Shown one piece after another: positions 1 to 7,941 of a stretch of 64,000 bases of DNA (positions within the stretch are counted from its first letter, which is position 1; the number at the start of each line of letters is the position of its first letter). A model generated the notes under the pieces. It had not been told where the DNA came from, did no database searches, and saw only the letters and a program-made list of their open reading frames with translations. Source of the DNA: Aquipuribacter hungaricus. GTDB lineage: Bacteria > Actinomycetota > Actinomycetes > Actinomycetales > JBBAYJ01. The position numbers and the translations under genes are program-made. The stretch lies in assembly GCF_042663885.1 (NCBI RefSeq), contig NZ_JBHSXV010000001.1; one strand, written 5' to 3'.

Positions 1-1762
1 CGTCGGCGACGAGGAGGTCGCGGGCGGCGGCGCCGAGGCCGGCCCGGCCGACGGCGTTGCGGAGGACCACGCGGACCTCGCCGACCTCCGACACGGGCAG
101 CGCCGCGCCGGCGAAGCGGCCGTCGAGCTCGTCCTGGGCGACGTCGGTGTCCAGCGCGCGGCGGGTGGCGTCGCCGACGGCGAGCTCCGTGGTGGGCAGG
201 ACGAGCTGCTCGGCGTCGCCGTCGTCGGCGCGTGCGGCGGCCTCGGCGAGCAGGCCCGGGAGCCCGTCCGCGCGCGGCTCTGCGTCGTTACCCGTGCCGG
301 CGCCGGTCTCCCCCGTCGTCGCGTCGTCGCGGGAGCCAGCGGCCGCACCGTCGCCGGTGAGGCCGGCCTCGTCCAGGACGGGCGCGGCCGCGTCCGGGTC
401 CGAGGGAAGGGCGACGAGCAGCGCCTGCACGACGGACCCGAGCCGGGCCAGCCGCGCCTCCCCCGGCTCGCCGTCGACGGCGAGCCCGGCGTAGGCCACG
501 GCCTGGGCGCCGGTGAGGCGCTGGTCCTCCCCCACCGGGACGACGACGTCCTCGGTGACGACCTGGGCGGTGACGTCGACCACCACCCCGCCGGCGCCGT
601 CGACGAGGGTCGCGAGCTGGGCGGGGCGGAGCAGGAGGGCGGAGTCGACGCGCACGCCGAGGGTGTCCTCCACGCCGCGGCGGACGGCGGCCGCCCCGAG
701 GACCGCGGCCTCGGCGACGGACAGCTCGCCCGCGTCGGCGACCGTGAGCAGGAGGTCCTCCGGGACGAGCAGCGTCGACACGGCGGCGTCGTCGACCGCC
801 ATGAGAGCGGCACCGACGAGGCCGCCGCCGCCCGCCTCGGTGAGCGCCAGGGCGAGGGTCTGCTGCGCGGCGACGCCGTCCGCGGGGGCGGCGGCCGCCT
901 GCTCGTCCTCGCCCCGGCCGAGCACCGCGACCAGCGCCACGACGAGGAGCACGACGACGAGGACGACCGCGAGCAGCAGCAGGCCCCGGGGCCGGGCGAG
1001 GCGCTCCAGGACGCCGCCCACCGGGCCACGGCCCTGCGCCTCGGCGAGCAGCGCACGGGGGGCGCGGGACGCGGGGGCCGGACGCGGTGAAGGAAAGCCC
1101 GCGGCCTTGCCGACGACTTCAGGGGTGGCGGCGTCGGCGGGGCCGTCCGTGGCAGCGGCTCCCGCAGAGGTGCCGGTCGCAGGTCCGGGGGCCGCGCCAG
1201 CCGCCGGCGCAGCCGTCGCACCGGCCTCCACCGGGTCGCTGCCCGACGCTCCGGTGCCGGTGGAGGCGCCACGCACTGCGGCGTCCGCGGCACCACGGTC
1301 GGACGGATCAGCAGCGGCAGCACCACCAGCGGCGGGACCGGCAGCAGCCGCACCGTCAGCAGTAGCCGCACCGTCGGCGCTCGCGCCAGCACCACCCGGC
1401 GCGGCAGCACCGACCGGCGTCGCTCCCCCGCCGTCGGGCCGGACGTCCCCGCGGCGGGCGCGGCGGCTGCCGGCCGCACGGGCGCGCGGGGCGGCGGCGC
1501 TGCGGGCCTCCAGCAGCGGCCCCACGACCATGGCACCCGGCGTGGGGAGCACCGGCCCGGTCGCGACGCCCTCGACCGTCGGCCGGGCCGGGCGCACGAC
1601 CGGTCGCGGGGTGGTCGGCGGCTCGGTGACCGGCCAGTGCGACATCGTGGCGTCGAGGTCGACCTGGCCGCTGCGCTCGGCCGTGCGCCGGCGGCGGCGC
1701 TCCCCCAGGGCACGCTGCACCCCGGTGTCGCCCGCGGTGCCCGGGACCTCGTCCTCGGCCAT
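1..1762 (-). CDS. LCP/LytR_C-type cell-envelope protein, partial (C-terminus beyond window)
   Basis: The reading frame starts at an ATG at 1762, sharing its A with the nadD stop (TGATG), and stays open to the window edge (587 codons seen). Order: about 300 cytosolic residues rich in Ala, Pro and Gly; one strong membrane helix (LLLLAVVLVVVLLVVALVAV); then an extracellular part with LCP-like elements (a QLATLVDGAGGVVVDV segment and a LTGAQAVAYA segment), and near the edge a LytR_C-like start (VVLRNAVGRAGLGAAARDLL). LCP proteins attach glycopolymers to peptidoglycan; the LCP-like part here is divergent and may be non-catalytic. It is translationally coupled to nadD. Class is fairly sure, enzymatic activity is not. 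Confidence 0.72.
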   Translation of the reverse strand, partial: MAEDEVPGTAGDTGVQRALGERRRRRTAERSGQVDLDATMSHWPVTEPPTTPRPVVRPARPTVEGVATGPVLPTPGAMVVGPLLEARSAAAPRARAAGSRRARRGDVRPDGGGATPVGAAAPGGAGASADGAATADGAAAAGPAAGGAAAADPSDRGAADAAVRGASTGTGASGSDPVEAGATAAPAAGAAPGPATGTSAGAAATDGPADAATPEVVGKAAGFPSPRPAPASRAPRALLAEAQGRGPVGGVLERLARPRGLLLLAVVLVVVLLVVALVAVLGRGEDEQAAAAPADGVAAQQTLALALTEAGGGGLVGAALMAVDDAAVSTLLVPEDLLLTVADAGELSVAEAAVLGAAAVRRGVEDTLGVRVDSALLLRPAQLATLVDGAGGVVVDVTAQVVTEDVVVPVGEDQRLTGAQAVAYAGLAVDGEPGEARLARLGSVVQALLVALPSDPDAAAPVLDEAGLTGDGAAAGSRDDATTGETGAGTGNDAEPRADGLPGLLAEAAARADDGDAEQLVLPTTELAVGDATRRALDTDVAQDELDGRFAGAALPVSEVGEVRVVLRNAVGRAGLGAAARDLLVAD

Positions 1763-2412
1763 CACGACACCTCCGCTGCGGTCCGGCGGGCCGACCGGGC
1801 CGGGCCGTCACCGTCCCGGTACAGGCCCGACTTAACGATGTACTGCAGGACGCCGGTCGGGACGAGGTAGCGGACGGGCCTCCCCTCGCGCACGCGCCGC
1901 CGGACGTCGCTGCTGCTGATGGCCAGCGCGGGGATCTCCACGACGCTCACCGCCCCGGCCGGCAGGGCACGGACGTCGAGGGTGTGCCCGGGCCGGCTCA
2001 CCGCGACGAAGTGCGCGAGCCGCCACAGCAGGTCGACGTCCTTCCACGACACGATCGCCTCCAGGGCGTCCGCGCCGGTGATGAAGAACAGGTCGGCCCC
2101 GGGGCGCTGCGCGGCGAGGTCGCGGAGGGTGTCCGTGGTGAACGTCGGGCCGGGCCGGTCGACGTCCACCCGCGACACCGTGAACCGGGGGTCGGCGGCG
2201 GTGGCCACGACGGTCATGAGGTAGCGGTCCTCGGCGGGGCTGACGGCGCTGTCGGCCTTCTGCCACGGCTGGCCCGTCGGCACGAAGACGACCTCGTCCA
2301 GGTCGAAGCGCCACGCGACCTCGCTGGCGGCCACCAGGTGGCCGTGGTGCAGCGGGTCGAAGGTGCCGCCCATGACCCCCAGGCGGGGCCGTCGGGCGGG
2401 CGCGGACGTCAC
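1762..2412 (-). CDS. nadD: Nicotinate-nucleotide adenylyltransferase
   Basis: 216 residues, normal for NadD. It adenylylates nicotinate mononucleotide to deamido-NAD in the cytosol, the common step of NAD synthesis. Visible motifs: GGTFDP at residues 15-20, the nucleotidyltransferase HxGH motif (HHGH, 22-25), and the C-terminal ISSSDVR motif at 165-171. The start is a GTG whose last bases form the stop of the upstream 57-codon gene (GTGA), so translation is coupled at both ends of the gene. The position next to proA matches the usual actinobacterial order. Function is secure. Confidence 0.96.
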   Translation of the reverse strand: MTSAPARRPRLGVMGGTFDPLHHGHLVAASEVAWRFDLDEVVFVPTGQPWQKADSAVSPAEDRYLMTVVATAADPRFTVSRVDVDRPGPTFTTDTLRDLAAQRPGADLFFITGADALEAIVSWKDVDLLWRLAHFVAVSRPGHTLDVRALPAGAVSVVEIPALAISSSDVRRRVREGRPVRYLVPTGVLQYIVKSGLYRDGDGPARSARRTAAEVS

Positions 2413-2582
2413 CGTCGGGCGGAGATGTTCTTGAACGAGTAGGTGATGGCCAGCAGCACGAGGAACAGGGCCATGGCGAGCAGGCCGTAGAACACCGGCG
2501 GGACGGGCAGCTCGATCTCCGTCATCTCCGGGACGTCGCTGCCGGCCGCGGCGAGGATGCCGGCGACGATGCTGCTGCTCAT
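2409..2582 (-). CDS. Small single-pass membrane protein coupled to nadD
   Basis: 57 codons from an ATG at 2582, preceded by a strong Shine-Dalgarno sequence (GGAGGAGGT). The protein has a polar/acidic N-terminal half, one hydrophobic helix (VFYGLLAMALFLVLLAITYS) and a short basic end (FKNISARR). Its stop overlaps the GTG of nadD by four bases. From memory, similar tiny membrane proteins lie between proA and nadD in other actinobacteria, but I know of no function. The strong ribosome site, codon bias and coupling argue that it is real. Confidence 0.72.
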   Translation of the reverse strand: MSSSIVAGILAAAGSDVPEMTEIELPVPPVFYGLLAMALFLVLLAITYSFKNISARR

Positions 2583-2726
2583 GGGACCTCCTCCGGGCAG
2601 CCCACCGGGTGGCGGGCGCGCGGGTGCCAGTCTGTCACGACGGGACGCCCGCCCCGGCCCCGGTGCCCGCGCGCCGCGGGGGCCGGCCCGGTCGGGCCAG
2701 GTCCGACCAGCCCGCGTCGCGTCGGG

Positions 2727-4190
2727 TCAGGTGCGGACGTGCCCGTCGCCCGTGACCACCCACGTGGTCGTCGTCAGCTCGGTCAGGCCCATCGGCCCGC
2801 GGGCGTGGAGCTTCTGGGTGGAGATGCCGATCTCGGCGCCGAGGCCGAGCTGGGCGCCGTCGGTGAACCGGGTCGAGGCGTTGACCGCGACGGCCGCCGC
2901 GTCCACCTCGGCGACGAAGCGCTCGGCGGCGCGGGTGTCGGTGGTGCAGATCGCCTCGGTGTGCCGGCTGGACCAGGTGTCGATGTGCTCCAGCGCCTGG
3001 TCCAGGTCGTCGACGACGCGCACCGCGAGGTCCAGCGACAGGTACTCCGCCGCCCAGTCCTCGTCGGTGGCGGGCCGGACGGGGACGCCGACGGCCAGCT
3101 CCTGGGTGGTGGTGTCGCCGTGGAGGACGACGCCGGCCTCGGCCATCGCCGACGCCAGGGCGGGCACGAACTCCTCGGCCACGTCCCGGTGCACGAGCAC
3201 GGTCTCGGCGGAGTTGCAGACGCCCGGGCGCTGGACCTTGGCGTTGAGGCAGACGGCGAGGGCCTCGTCGAGGTCGGCCGCGGCGTCGACGTAGACGTGG
3301 CAGTTGCCGGTGCCGGTCTCGATGGTCGGCACGGTGGCGGTCTCGACGACGGTGCGGATGAGGTCCGCGCCGCCCCGGGGGACGACGACGTCGACCAGGC
3401 CGCGGGCCCGCAGCAGGGCGCGGACACCCTCGCGGCCGTGCGCGTCGATGGTGCTGACCAGGTCGGCGGGCAGCCCGGAGGCGACCAGCGACTCCCGCAG
3501 CACCTCCACGACGACGGCGTTGGTCGCCGCGGCCGCCGACCCGCCCCGCAGCACGACGGCGTTGCCGCTCTTGAGCGCCAGCGCGACCGCGTCGACCGTG
3601 ACGTTGGGCCGGGCCTCGTAGACGACGCCGACCACGCCGAGCGGCCGACGGACCTGCCGCACCCGCAGGCCGTTGGGCAGCGTGGAGCCGCGGACGACCT
3701 CCCCGACCGGGTCCGCGAGCGCGACCACGTCGGCCATCGCCCCGGCGATGTCCTCGATCCGGCCGGCGTCCAGGCGCAGCCGGTCCCGCAGGTAGGGCGA
3801 CACCCCGTCCCGCTCGGCCCGGCCCAGGTCCTCGGCGTTCGCGGCGACGACGCGGTCGGTGGCGGCGACCAGGGCGGCGGCCGCGGCGCGCAGCGCGGCG
3901 TCCTTGGTGGCGCCCGTGGCGGTCCGCAGCCTCCGCGAGGCGACCTGGGCCGCGCGGCAGACGGCGTGCACGGCCTCGCGCACCTCGTCGCCGACCCCGC
4001 CGTCGGTCCCCTCGTCAGCGGCGGCAGCCGGGTCCGCACCGGTACCGGCACCGGTGCCCGTCCCGCGCGGCGCCGTGGCGCCCGACCCGGCGGCCGGGGC
4101 GGCGGGGGCCGTCCCGGGGGCTGCGGCGTCGGGGGTGCGCGGGCCGTCGTCGACGGCCGGGGAGGCGCTGGCGCGCAGGACGTCGGTCAT
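2727..4190 (-). CDS. proA: Gamma-glutamyl phosphate reductase with disordered N-terminal extension
   Basis: 487 residues. It reduces glutamyl-5-phosphate with NADPH to glutamate semialdehyde in proline synthesis. The catalytic Cys lies in PGVCNSAE (Cys325) and the aldehyde-dehydrogenase-like fold is recognisable from residue about 70 (EVREAVHAVCRAAQVASRRL onward) to the end. The first ~65 residues are Ala/Pro/Gly/Thr-rich and absent from ordinary ProA (about 415-430 residues). The ATG at 4190 is supported by a TACCGT -10 element ending six bases before it, so the extension is probably translated. It follows proB after a 25-base gap. Confidence 0.93.
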   Translation of the reverse strand: MTDVLRASASPAVDDGPRTPDAAAPGTAPAAPAAGSGATAPRGTGTGAGTGADPAAAADEGTDGGVGDEVREAVHAVCRAAQVASRRLRTATGATKDAALRAAAAALVAATDRVVAANAEDLGRAERDGVSPYLRDRLRLDAGRIEDIAGAMADVVALADPVGEVVRGSTLPNGLRVRQVRRPLGVVGVVYEARPNVTVDAVALALKSGNAVVLRGGSAAAATNAVVVEVLRESLVASGLPADLVSTIDAHGREGVRALLRARGLVDVVVPRGGADLIRTVVETATVPTIETGTGNCHVYVDAAADLDEALAVCLNAKVQRPGVCNSAETVLVHRDVAEEFVPALASAMAEAGVVLHGDTTTQELAVGVPVRPATDEDWAAEYLSLDLAVRVVDDLDQALEHIDTWSSRHTEAICTTDTRAAERFVAEVDAAAVAVNASTRFTDGAQLGLGAEIGISTQKLHARGPMGLTELTTTTWVVTGDGHVRT

Positions 4191-4196
4191 GGCGCC

Positions 4197-4202
4197 ACGG
4201 TA
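4197..4202 (-). promoter_or_regulatory. Leaderless -10 element for proA
   Basis: On the minus strand this reads TACCGT, placed at -12 to -7 from the ATG of proA, the geometry expected when transcription starts at the A of the start codon. It lies inside the 25-base proB-proA gap, so proA may have its own promoter besides read-through from proB. No good -35 is visible. Confidence 0.45.
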
Positions 4203-4215
4203 GTCGCGCCGCCCG

Positions 4216-5379
4216 TCACCCGGCCGGGAGGACCACCATGTCGTCGCGGTGGACGACCTCGCGGCCGTAGTCCGGGCCGAGGTCCTCGCGCAGCTCGTGC
4301 GTGGAGCGGCCCAGCAGCCGGGGCAGCTCGGCGGCGGCGTACCCGCTCAGCCCCCGGGCCACGGCGGTGCCCGCGGGGTCGCACAGGTCGACGACCGCAC
4401 CGACGTCGAAGACGCCCTCCACGGCGGTGACGCCCGCCGGCAGCAGGGACGCCCCGCGCCCGACGACGGCCCGCACCGCGCCGGGGTCCAGGAGCAGCCG
4501 GCCGCGCGGCGCGGCCACGTGCGCCAGCCACAGCGTGCGGGCCGGGAGAGCCCGCGGCGCCGCCTCGAACCAGGTGCCGACGTCCGCGCCGGACATGGCG
4601 TCGGGGAAGCGGGCCGTGGCGGTGACAAGCGTCGGCACCGCGGCGTCGGCGGCGATGGTGGCCGCGTCGACCTTGGTGCGCATGCCGCCGGTCCCGACGG
4701 CGCTGCCCGCCCCGGTGCCGAGGTCCGCCTGCAGGGTCCCCGTGCCGTCGACGAGCGGGATGCGCCGGGCCCCGGGCCGCGACGGCGGCCGGTCGTACAG
4801 CCCGTCGACGTCGGTGAGCAGGACCAGGGCGCTGGCGCCGACCAGGTGCGCGACGAAGGCCGCGAGCCGGTCGTTGTCGCCGAACCGGATCTCGTCCGTG
4901 GCGACGGTGTCGTTCTCGTTGACCACCGGCACGGCGCCGAGGCTGAGCAGCCGCGCCAGCGTGGACCGGGCGTTGAGGTAGTGGTTGCGCCGGACCAGGT
5001 CGTCCAGGTCGAGCAGCACCTGCCCGGTCACCAGGTCGTGCCGCGCGAACGAGGACGACCAGCGCGACAGCAGCCGCCCCTGCCCGACGCTGGCGGCGGC
5101 CTGCAGCCCGGCGAGGTCGGCGGGACGGCGCGCCATGCCGAGCGCGGGCAGCCCGGCGGCGATCGCCCCGGAGGTGACGACCACCAGGCGCCGGTCTGCA
5201 CCGAGCGCCCGGCGGGCGGCCAGGGTGTCGACGAGGGTGTCGACGGCCTGGCCGTCGATGCCCGTGGAGGTGGCGAGGCTGGAGGAGCCGACCTTGACCA
5301 CGAGCGTGCCGGGGCCCTCGAGCAGGGCGTGCAGCCGCTCCCGCGCCTGCTGCGGGGCGGTGGCGGACGCCTCGCTCAC
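4216..5379 (-). CDS. proB: Glutamate 5-kinase
   Basis: 387 residues. It phosphorylates glutamate at the gamma-carboxylate, the first and usually proline-inhibited step of proline synthesis. The amino-acid-kinase domain runs from LVVKVGSSSL (residue about 26) through VVTSGAIAAG and the NENDTVATDEIRFGDNDRLAA substrate/Mg region; a PUA domain follows in the last ~100 residues. The GTG start overlaps the obg stop (GTGA), so proB is coupled to obg in the rplU-rpmA-obg-proB unit. Identity is secure. Confidence 0.95.
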   Translation of the reverse strand: MSEASATAPQQARERLHALLEGPGTLVVKVGSSSLATSTGIDGQAVDTLVDTLAARRALGADRRLVVVTSGAIAAGLPALGMARRPADLAGLQAAASVGQGRLLSRWSSSFARHDLVTGQVLLDLDDLVRRNHYLNARSTLARLLSLGAVPVVNENDTVATDEIRFGDNDRLAAFVAHLVGASALVLLTDVDGLYDRPPSRPGARRIPLVDGTGTLQADLGTGAGSAVGTGGMRTKVDAATIAADAAVPTLVTATARFPDAMSGADVGTWFEAAPRALPARTLWLAHVAAPRGRLLLDPGAVRAVVGRGASLLPAGVTAVEGVFDVGAVVDLCDPAGTAVARGLSGYAAAELPRLLGRSTHELREDLGPDYGREVVHRDDMVVLPAG

Positions 5380-7052
5380 CCCTGCCCCGAGGTCCGGTCG
5401 ACCTGCTCCCCGGCCTGCTCCGGCGCGGGGGCGCCGGTCCCGTCCGCCGCGTCCGTGGCCCCGGCGCCGTCGGCCGCACCGGTCCCATCGGCCGCGCCGG
5501 TCCCGTCCACCGCGCCGCTCCCGTCAGCCGCGCCGGTCCCGTCGGTGACGTCCGGCGCGACCCAGCGGCCGGCCTGCCGCTCGGAGGCGAGCTCCTGGCG
5601 GGCGGCGGTCTTGGCGTCCATCCGTCGGGCGTGCTCGAGGCGCCGCTCGGACCGGCTGGCGCGGGTGGCGTCGCCCTCGAGGCGGACGTCGCTGCCGCGG
5701 GGGCCGGCGACGGTGCCGCCCCCGCCGACCGTGGGGTGCCAGTCGAAGATGACGCCGTCGGCGAGGGTGCCGATGACGACCTCGGCCCCGGCGAGGGCGC
5801 CGGCGCGGTACAGCGCGTCCTCGACGCCGGCGCGGGCGAGCCGGTCGGCGAGGTAGCCGATGGCCTCGTCGTTGCTGAAGTCGGTCTGGCGGACCCAGCG
5901 CTCGGGACGCCCGCCGCTCACGCGGTACAGCGTCCGGCCCTCGTGCTCCTCGACCGTCACGCGGAAGCCCGCGTCGTCGCTGGCGGTCGGTCGCAGGACG
6001 AGGCGCTGCGGGGCGGTCGGACGGGCCCGGGCGGCGCGGTCGGCGGCGACGTAGCGCGCCATCCCGAAGCCCAGCTCGCGCAGGCCCTCGTGGCTGGCGG
6101 CGGAGACGGTGAAGACCTCGTAGCCGCGCTCGCGCAGCTGCGGGGCGACCAGCTCGGCCATGTCGCGGCCGTCGGTCGTGTCGACCTTGTTGAGGACGAC
6201 GATCGCGGGGCGCTCCGACAGCGGGACCGTGTCGGCGTCCGCCTCGTACCGGCCGAGCTCACCGAGGATGACGTCGAGGTCGCGGACCGGGTCGCGGTCG
6301 GGCTCGAGCGTGGCGGTGTCGAGCACGTGCGCGATGACCGAGCAGCGCTCGACGTGGCGCAGGAACTCCAGGCCGAGGCCGCGGCCCTCGCTGGCGCCCT
6401 CGATGAGGCCGGGCACGTCGGCGATGGTGAACCGGACGTCGCCGGCCTCGACGACACCGAGGTTCGGCGTCAGCGTGGTGAAGGGGTAGTCGGCGATCTT
6501 GGGCCGCGCCGCGGACATGGCCGCGACCAGGCTGGACTTGCCGGCGCTGGGGTAGCCGACGAGCGCGACGTCGGCGACGGTCTTGAGCTCCAGCACGACG
6601 GTGCGCGCCTCGCCGGGCTCGCCGAGCAGGGCGAAGCCGGGGGCGATTCGCCGGGCGCTGGCCAGGGAGGCGTTGCCGAGCCCGCCGCGGCCGCCGGCGG
6701 CGATGACGAAGCGGGTGCCGTCGCCGAGCATGTCGGCGAGGACCTCGCCCTCGGGGGTGGAGACGACCGTGCCGTCCGGGACGCGCAGCTCGACGTCGTC
6801 GCCGTCGGCGCCGTCCTTGTGCCCGCCCTTGCCGACGCCGCCCTTCTGGGCGCTCCGGTGCGGGGCGCGGTGGAACTCCAGCAGGGTCGTCACCTGGGCG
6901 TCGACGACGAGCACGACGTCGCCGCCGGAGCCGCCGTCGCCGCCGTCGGGGCCTCCCAGGGGCTTGAACTTCTCGCGGTGGACCGACGCCACGCCGTGGC
7001 CGCCGTCACCGCCGCTCACGTGCAGGACCACTCGGTCGACGAACTGGCTCAC
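5376..7052 (-). CDS. obg: GTPase Obg/CgtA
   Basis: 558 residues. It is a ribosome-associated GTPase acting in 50S assembly and stress control. Domains in order: glycine-rich Obg fold (1-160), G domain with GYPSAGKSS (G1), DVPGLIEGA (G3), NKVD (G4) and a SAAS-like G5, then an OCT domain (about 350-430). The last ~50 residues are a low-complexity tail of six-residue Asp-Gly-Thr-Gly-Ala-Ala-type repeats, encoded by an 18-base minisatellite, that ordinary Obg lacks. The placement with rplU and rpmA is the common ribosomal arrangement. Confidence 0.96.
   Translation of the reverse strand: MSQFVDRVVLHVSGGDGGHGVASVHREKFKPLGGPDGGDGGSGGDVVLVVDAQVTTLLEFHRAPHRSAQKGGVGKGGHKDGADGDDVELRVPDGTVVSTPEGEVLADMLGDGTRFVIAAGGRGGLGNASLASARRIAPGFALLGEPGEARTVVLELKTVADVALVGYPSAGKSSLVAAMSAARPKIADYPFTTLTPNLGVVEAGDVRFTIADVPGLIEGASEGRGLGLEFLRHVERCSVIAHVLDTATLEPDRDPVRDLDVILGELGRYEADADTVPLSERPAIVVLNKVDTTDGRDMAELVAPQLRERGYEVFTVSAASHEGLRELGFGMARYVAADRAARARPTAPQRLVLRPTASDDAGFRVTVEEHEGRTLYRVSGGRPERWVRQTDFSNDEAIGYLADRLARAGVEDALYRAGALAGAEVVIGTLADGVIFDWHPTVGGGGTVAGPRGSDVRLEGDATRASRSERRLEHARRMDAKTAARQELASERQAGRWVAPDVTDGTGAADGSGAVDGTGAADGTGAADGAGATDAADGTGAPAPEQAGEQVDRTSGQG
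5454..5543 (-). repeat. 18-base minisatellite in the 3' end of obg
   Basis: Five tandem, imperfect 18-base units, each encoding six residues close to Asp-Gly-Thr-Gly-Ala-Ala. The units keep the reading frame, so copy number can vary without breaking obg. Confidence 0.75.
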
Positions 7053-7096
7053 GGAGACCTCCGGGGTCGGGTCGAGCGAGGTGCCGGTGCCGGGAC

Positions 7097-7140
7097 ACGA
7101 CGACGCCGGTCTCCCCCGTCGGGGGCGACCGGCGCGTCGT
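7097..7140. terminator. Large hairpin between rpmA and obg
   Basis: Outer arms (ACGACGCCGGTC at 7100-7111 against GACCGGCGCGTCGT at 7127-7140) enclose a CCCCC/GGGGG inner stem. No T-run follows, so it could be an attenuator, processing site or weak terminator lowering obg-proB expression relative to the ribosomal genes. Confidence 0.5.
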
Positions 7141-7175
7141 GCGGGCGGGTGCCGCGCGGCTGCGCGGCGGGTGGG

Positions 7176-7451
7176 TCAGGCCGAGACGTCGGCGGCGATG
7201 CTCACGGGGTCGATGCTCACGGTGCGGCGGCCACGACGAGTGCCGAACGTGACCGCGCCGGGGAGCAGTGCGAACAGCGTGTCGTCGCCACCGCGGCCGA
7301 CGCCCTCGCCCGGGTGGAAGTGGGTGCCGCGCTGGCGGACGATGATCTCGCCGGCGCCGACGACCTGGCCGCCGAAGCGCTTGACGCCGAGGCGCTGGGC
7401 GTTGGAGTCGCGACCGTTGCGGGTCGAGGACGCGCCCTTCTTGTGTGCCAT
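7176..7451 (-). CDS. rpmA: 50S ribosomal protein L27
   Basis: 91 residues, start ATG. The typical N-terminus MAHKKGASSTRNGRDSNAQR is present with no extension needing cleavage, followed by GGDDTLFALLPGAVTFG. L27 lies near the peptidyl-transferase centre and its N-terminal tail contacts tRNA. Only six bases separate it from rplU upstream, so they are co-transcribed. Secure. Confidence 0.98.
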   Translation of the reverse strand: MAHKKGASSTRNGRDSNAQRLGVKRFGGQVVGAGEIIVRQRGTHFHPGEGVGRGGDDTLFALLPGAVTFGTRRGRRTVSIDPVSIAADVSA

Positions 7452-7457
7452 GTCAGC

Positions 7458-7766
7458 TCACTCTCCGATCTTGGTGATCTTGACCTGGGTCAGGTTCGAG
7501 CGGTGACCCTGGCGCTTCTTGTAGCCGGTCTTGTTCCGGTACTTGAGGATGCGGATCTTCGGACCCCGGAGGTCGCCGACGATCTCGCCAGCGACGACCA
7601 GCTTCGACAGGGCGTCGGAGTCGGACGTGACGGTGGCGCCGTCGACGAGCAGCAGCGGGGTGAAGCGGACGTCGTCGCCGGGAGCACCGGCGACGCGGTC
7701 GACGGTGAGGACGTCGCCGACGGCGACCTTCTCCTGGCGCCCACCGGCGCGGACGATCGCGTACAC
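7458..7766 (-). CDS. rplU: 50S ribosomal protein L21
   Basis: 102 residues, start GTG (Tyr-Ala-Ile-Val follows), stop six bases before rpmA. The conserved C-terminal part KNKTGYKKRQGHR is visible. L21 binds 23S rRNA with L20. It is the first gene of the rplU-rpmA-obg-proB unit and has a purine-rich GAGAGAGAG ribosome site about ten bases upstream and a promoter at 7890-7918. Secure. Confidence 0.98.
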   Translation of the reverse strand: MYAIVRAGGRQEKVAVGDVLTVDRVAGAPGDDVRFTPLLLVDGATVTSDSDALSKLVVAGEIVGDLRGPKIRILKYRNKTGYKKRQGHRSNLTQVKITKIGE

Positions 7767-7889
7767 GTCGTGACTCTCTCTCTGTCGGGCCTCGTGGATC
7801 CAGCGTCCTGACCTGGGACCGACGTCGTGGACGTCGGGGTCGGACCGCTCGGGTGGCGCAGCAACGGACGCGCCACCGGCCAGCGTCTG

Positions 7890-7918
7890 AGACTACGCGG
7901 CCCGGGCCCGGTGACCAA
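7890..7918 (-). promoter_or_regulatory. Probable housekeeping promoter of rplU-rpmA-obg-proB
   Basis: On the minus strand: -35 TTGGTC (7913-7918), 17-base spacer, -10 TAGTCT (7890-7895), about 120 bases before the rplU start. This is a close match to the actinobacterial housekeeping consensus. The -35 lies in the loop of the rne terminator hairpin. Confidence 0.65.
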
Positions 7919-7928
7919 ACCGGGCCCG
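7903..7928 (-). terminator. Hairpin after rne
   Basis: Ten-base stem CGGGCCCGGT/ACCGGGCCCG with a six-base loop (GACCAA), 14 bases past the rne stop. It overlaps the spacer and -35 of the rplU promoter, so end of rne and start of the next unit share the same DNA. Confidence 0.6.
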
Positions 7929-7941
7929 CGTGCGGGAGGTG

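Noticed and set aside
513..1835. Long plus-strand open frame opposite the LCP-like gene
   Set aside because: It is the antisense of a minus-strand gene with coding bias, a membrane helix and coupling to nadD; its translation is low-complexity Ser/Arg/Ala with no domain.
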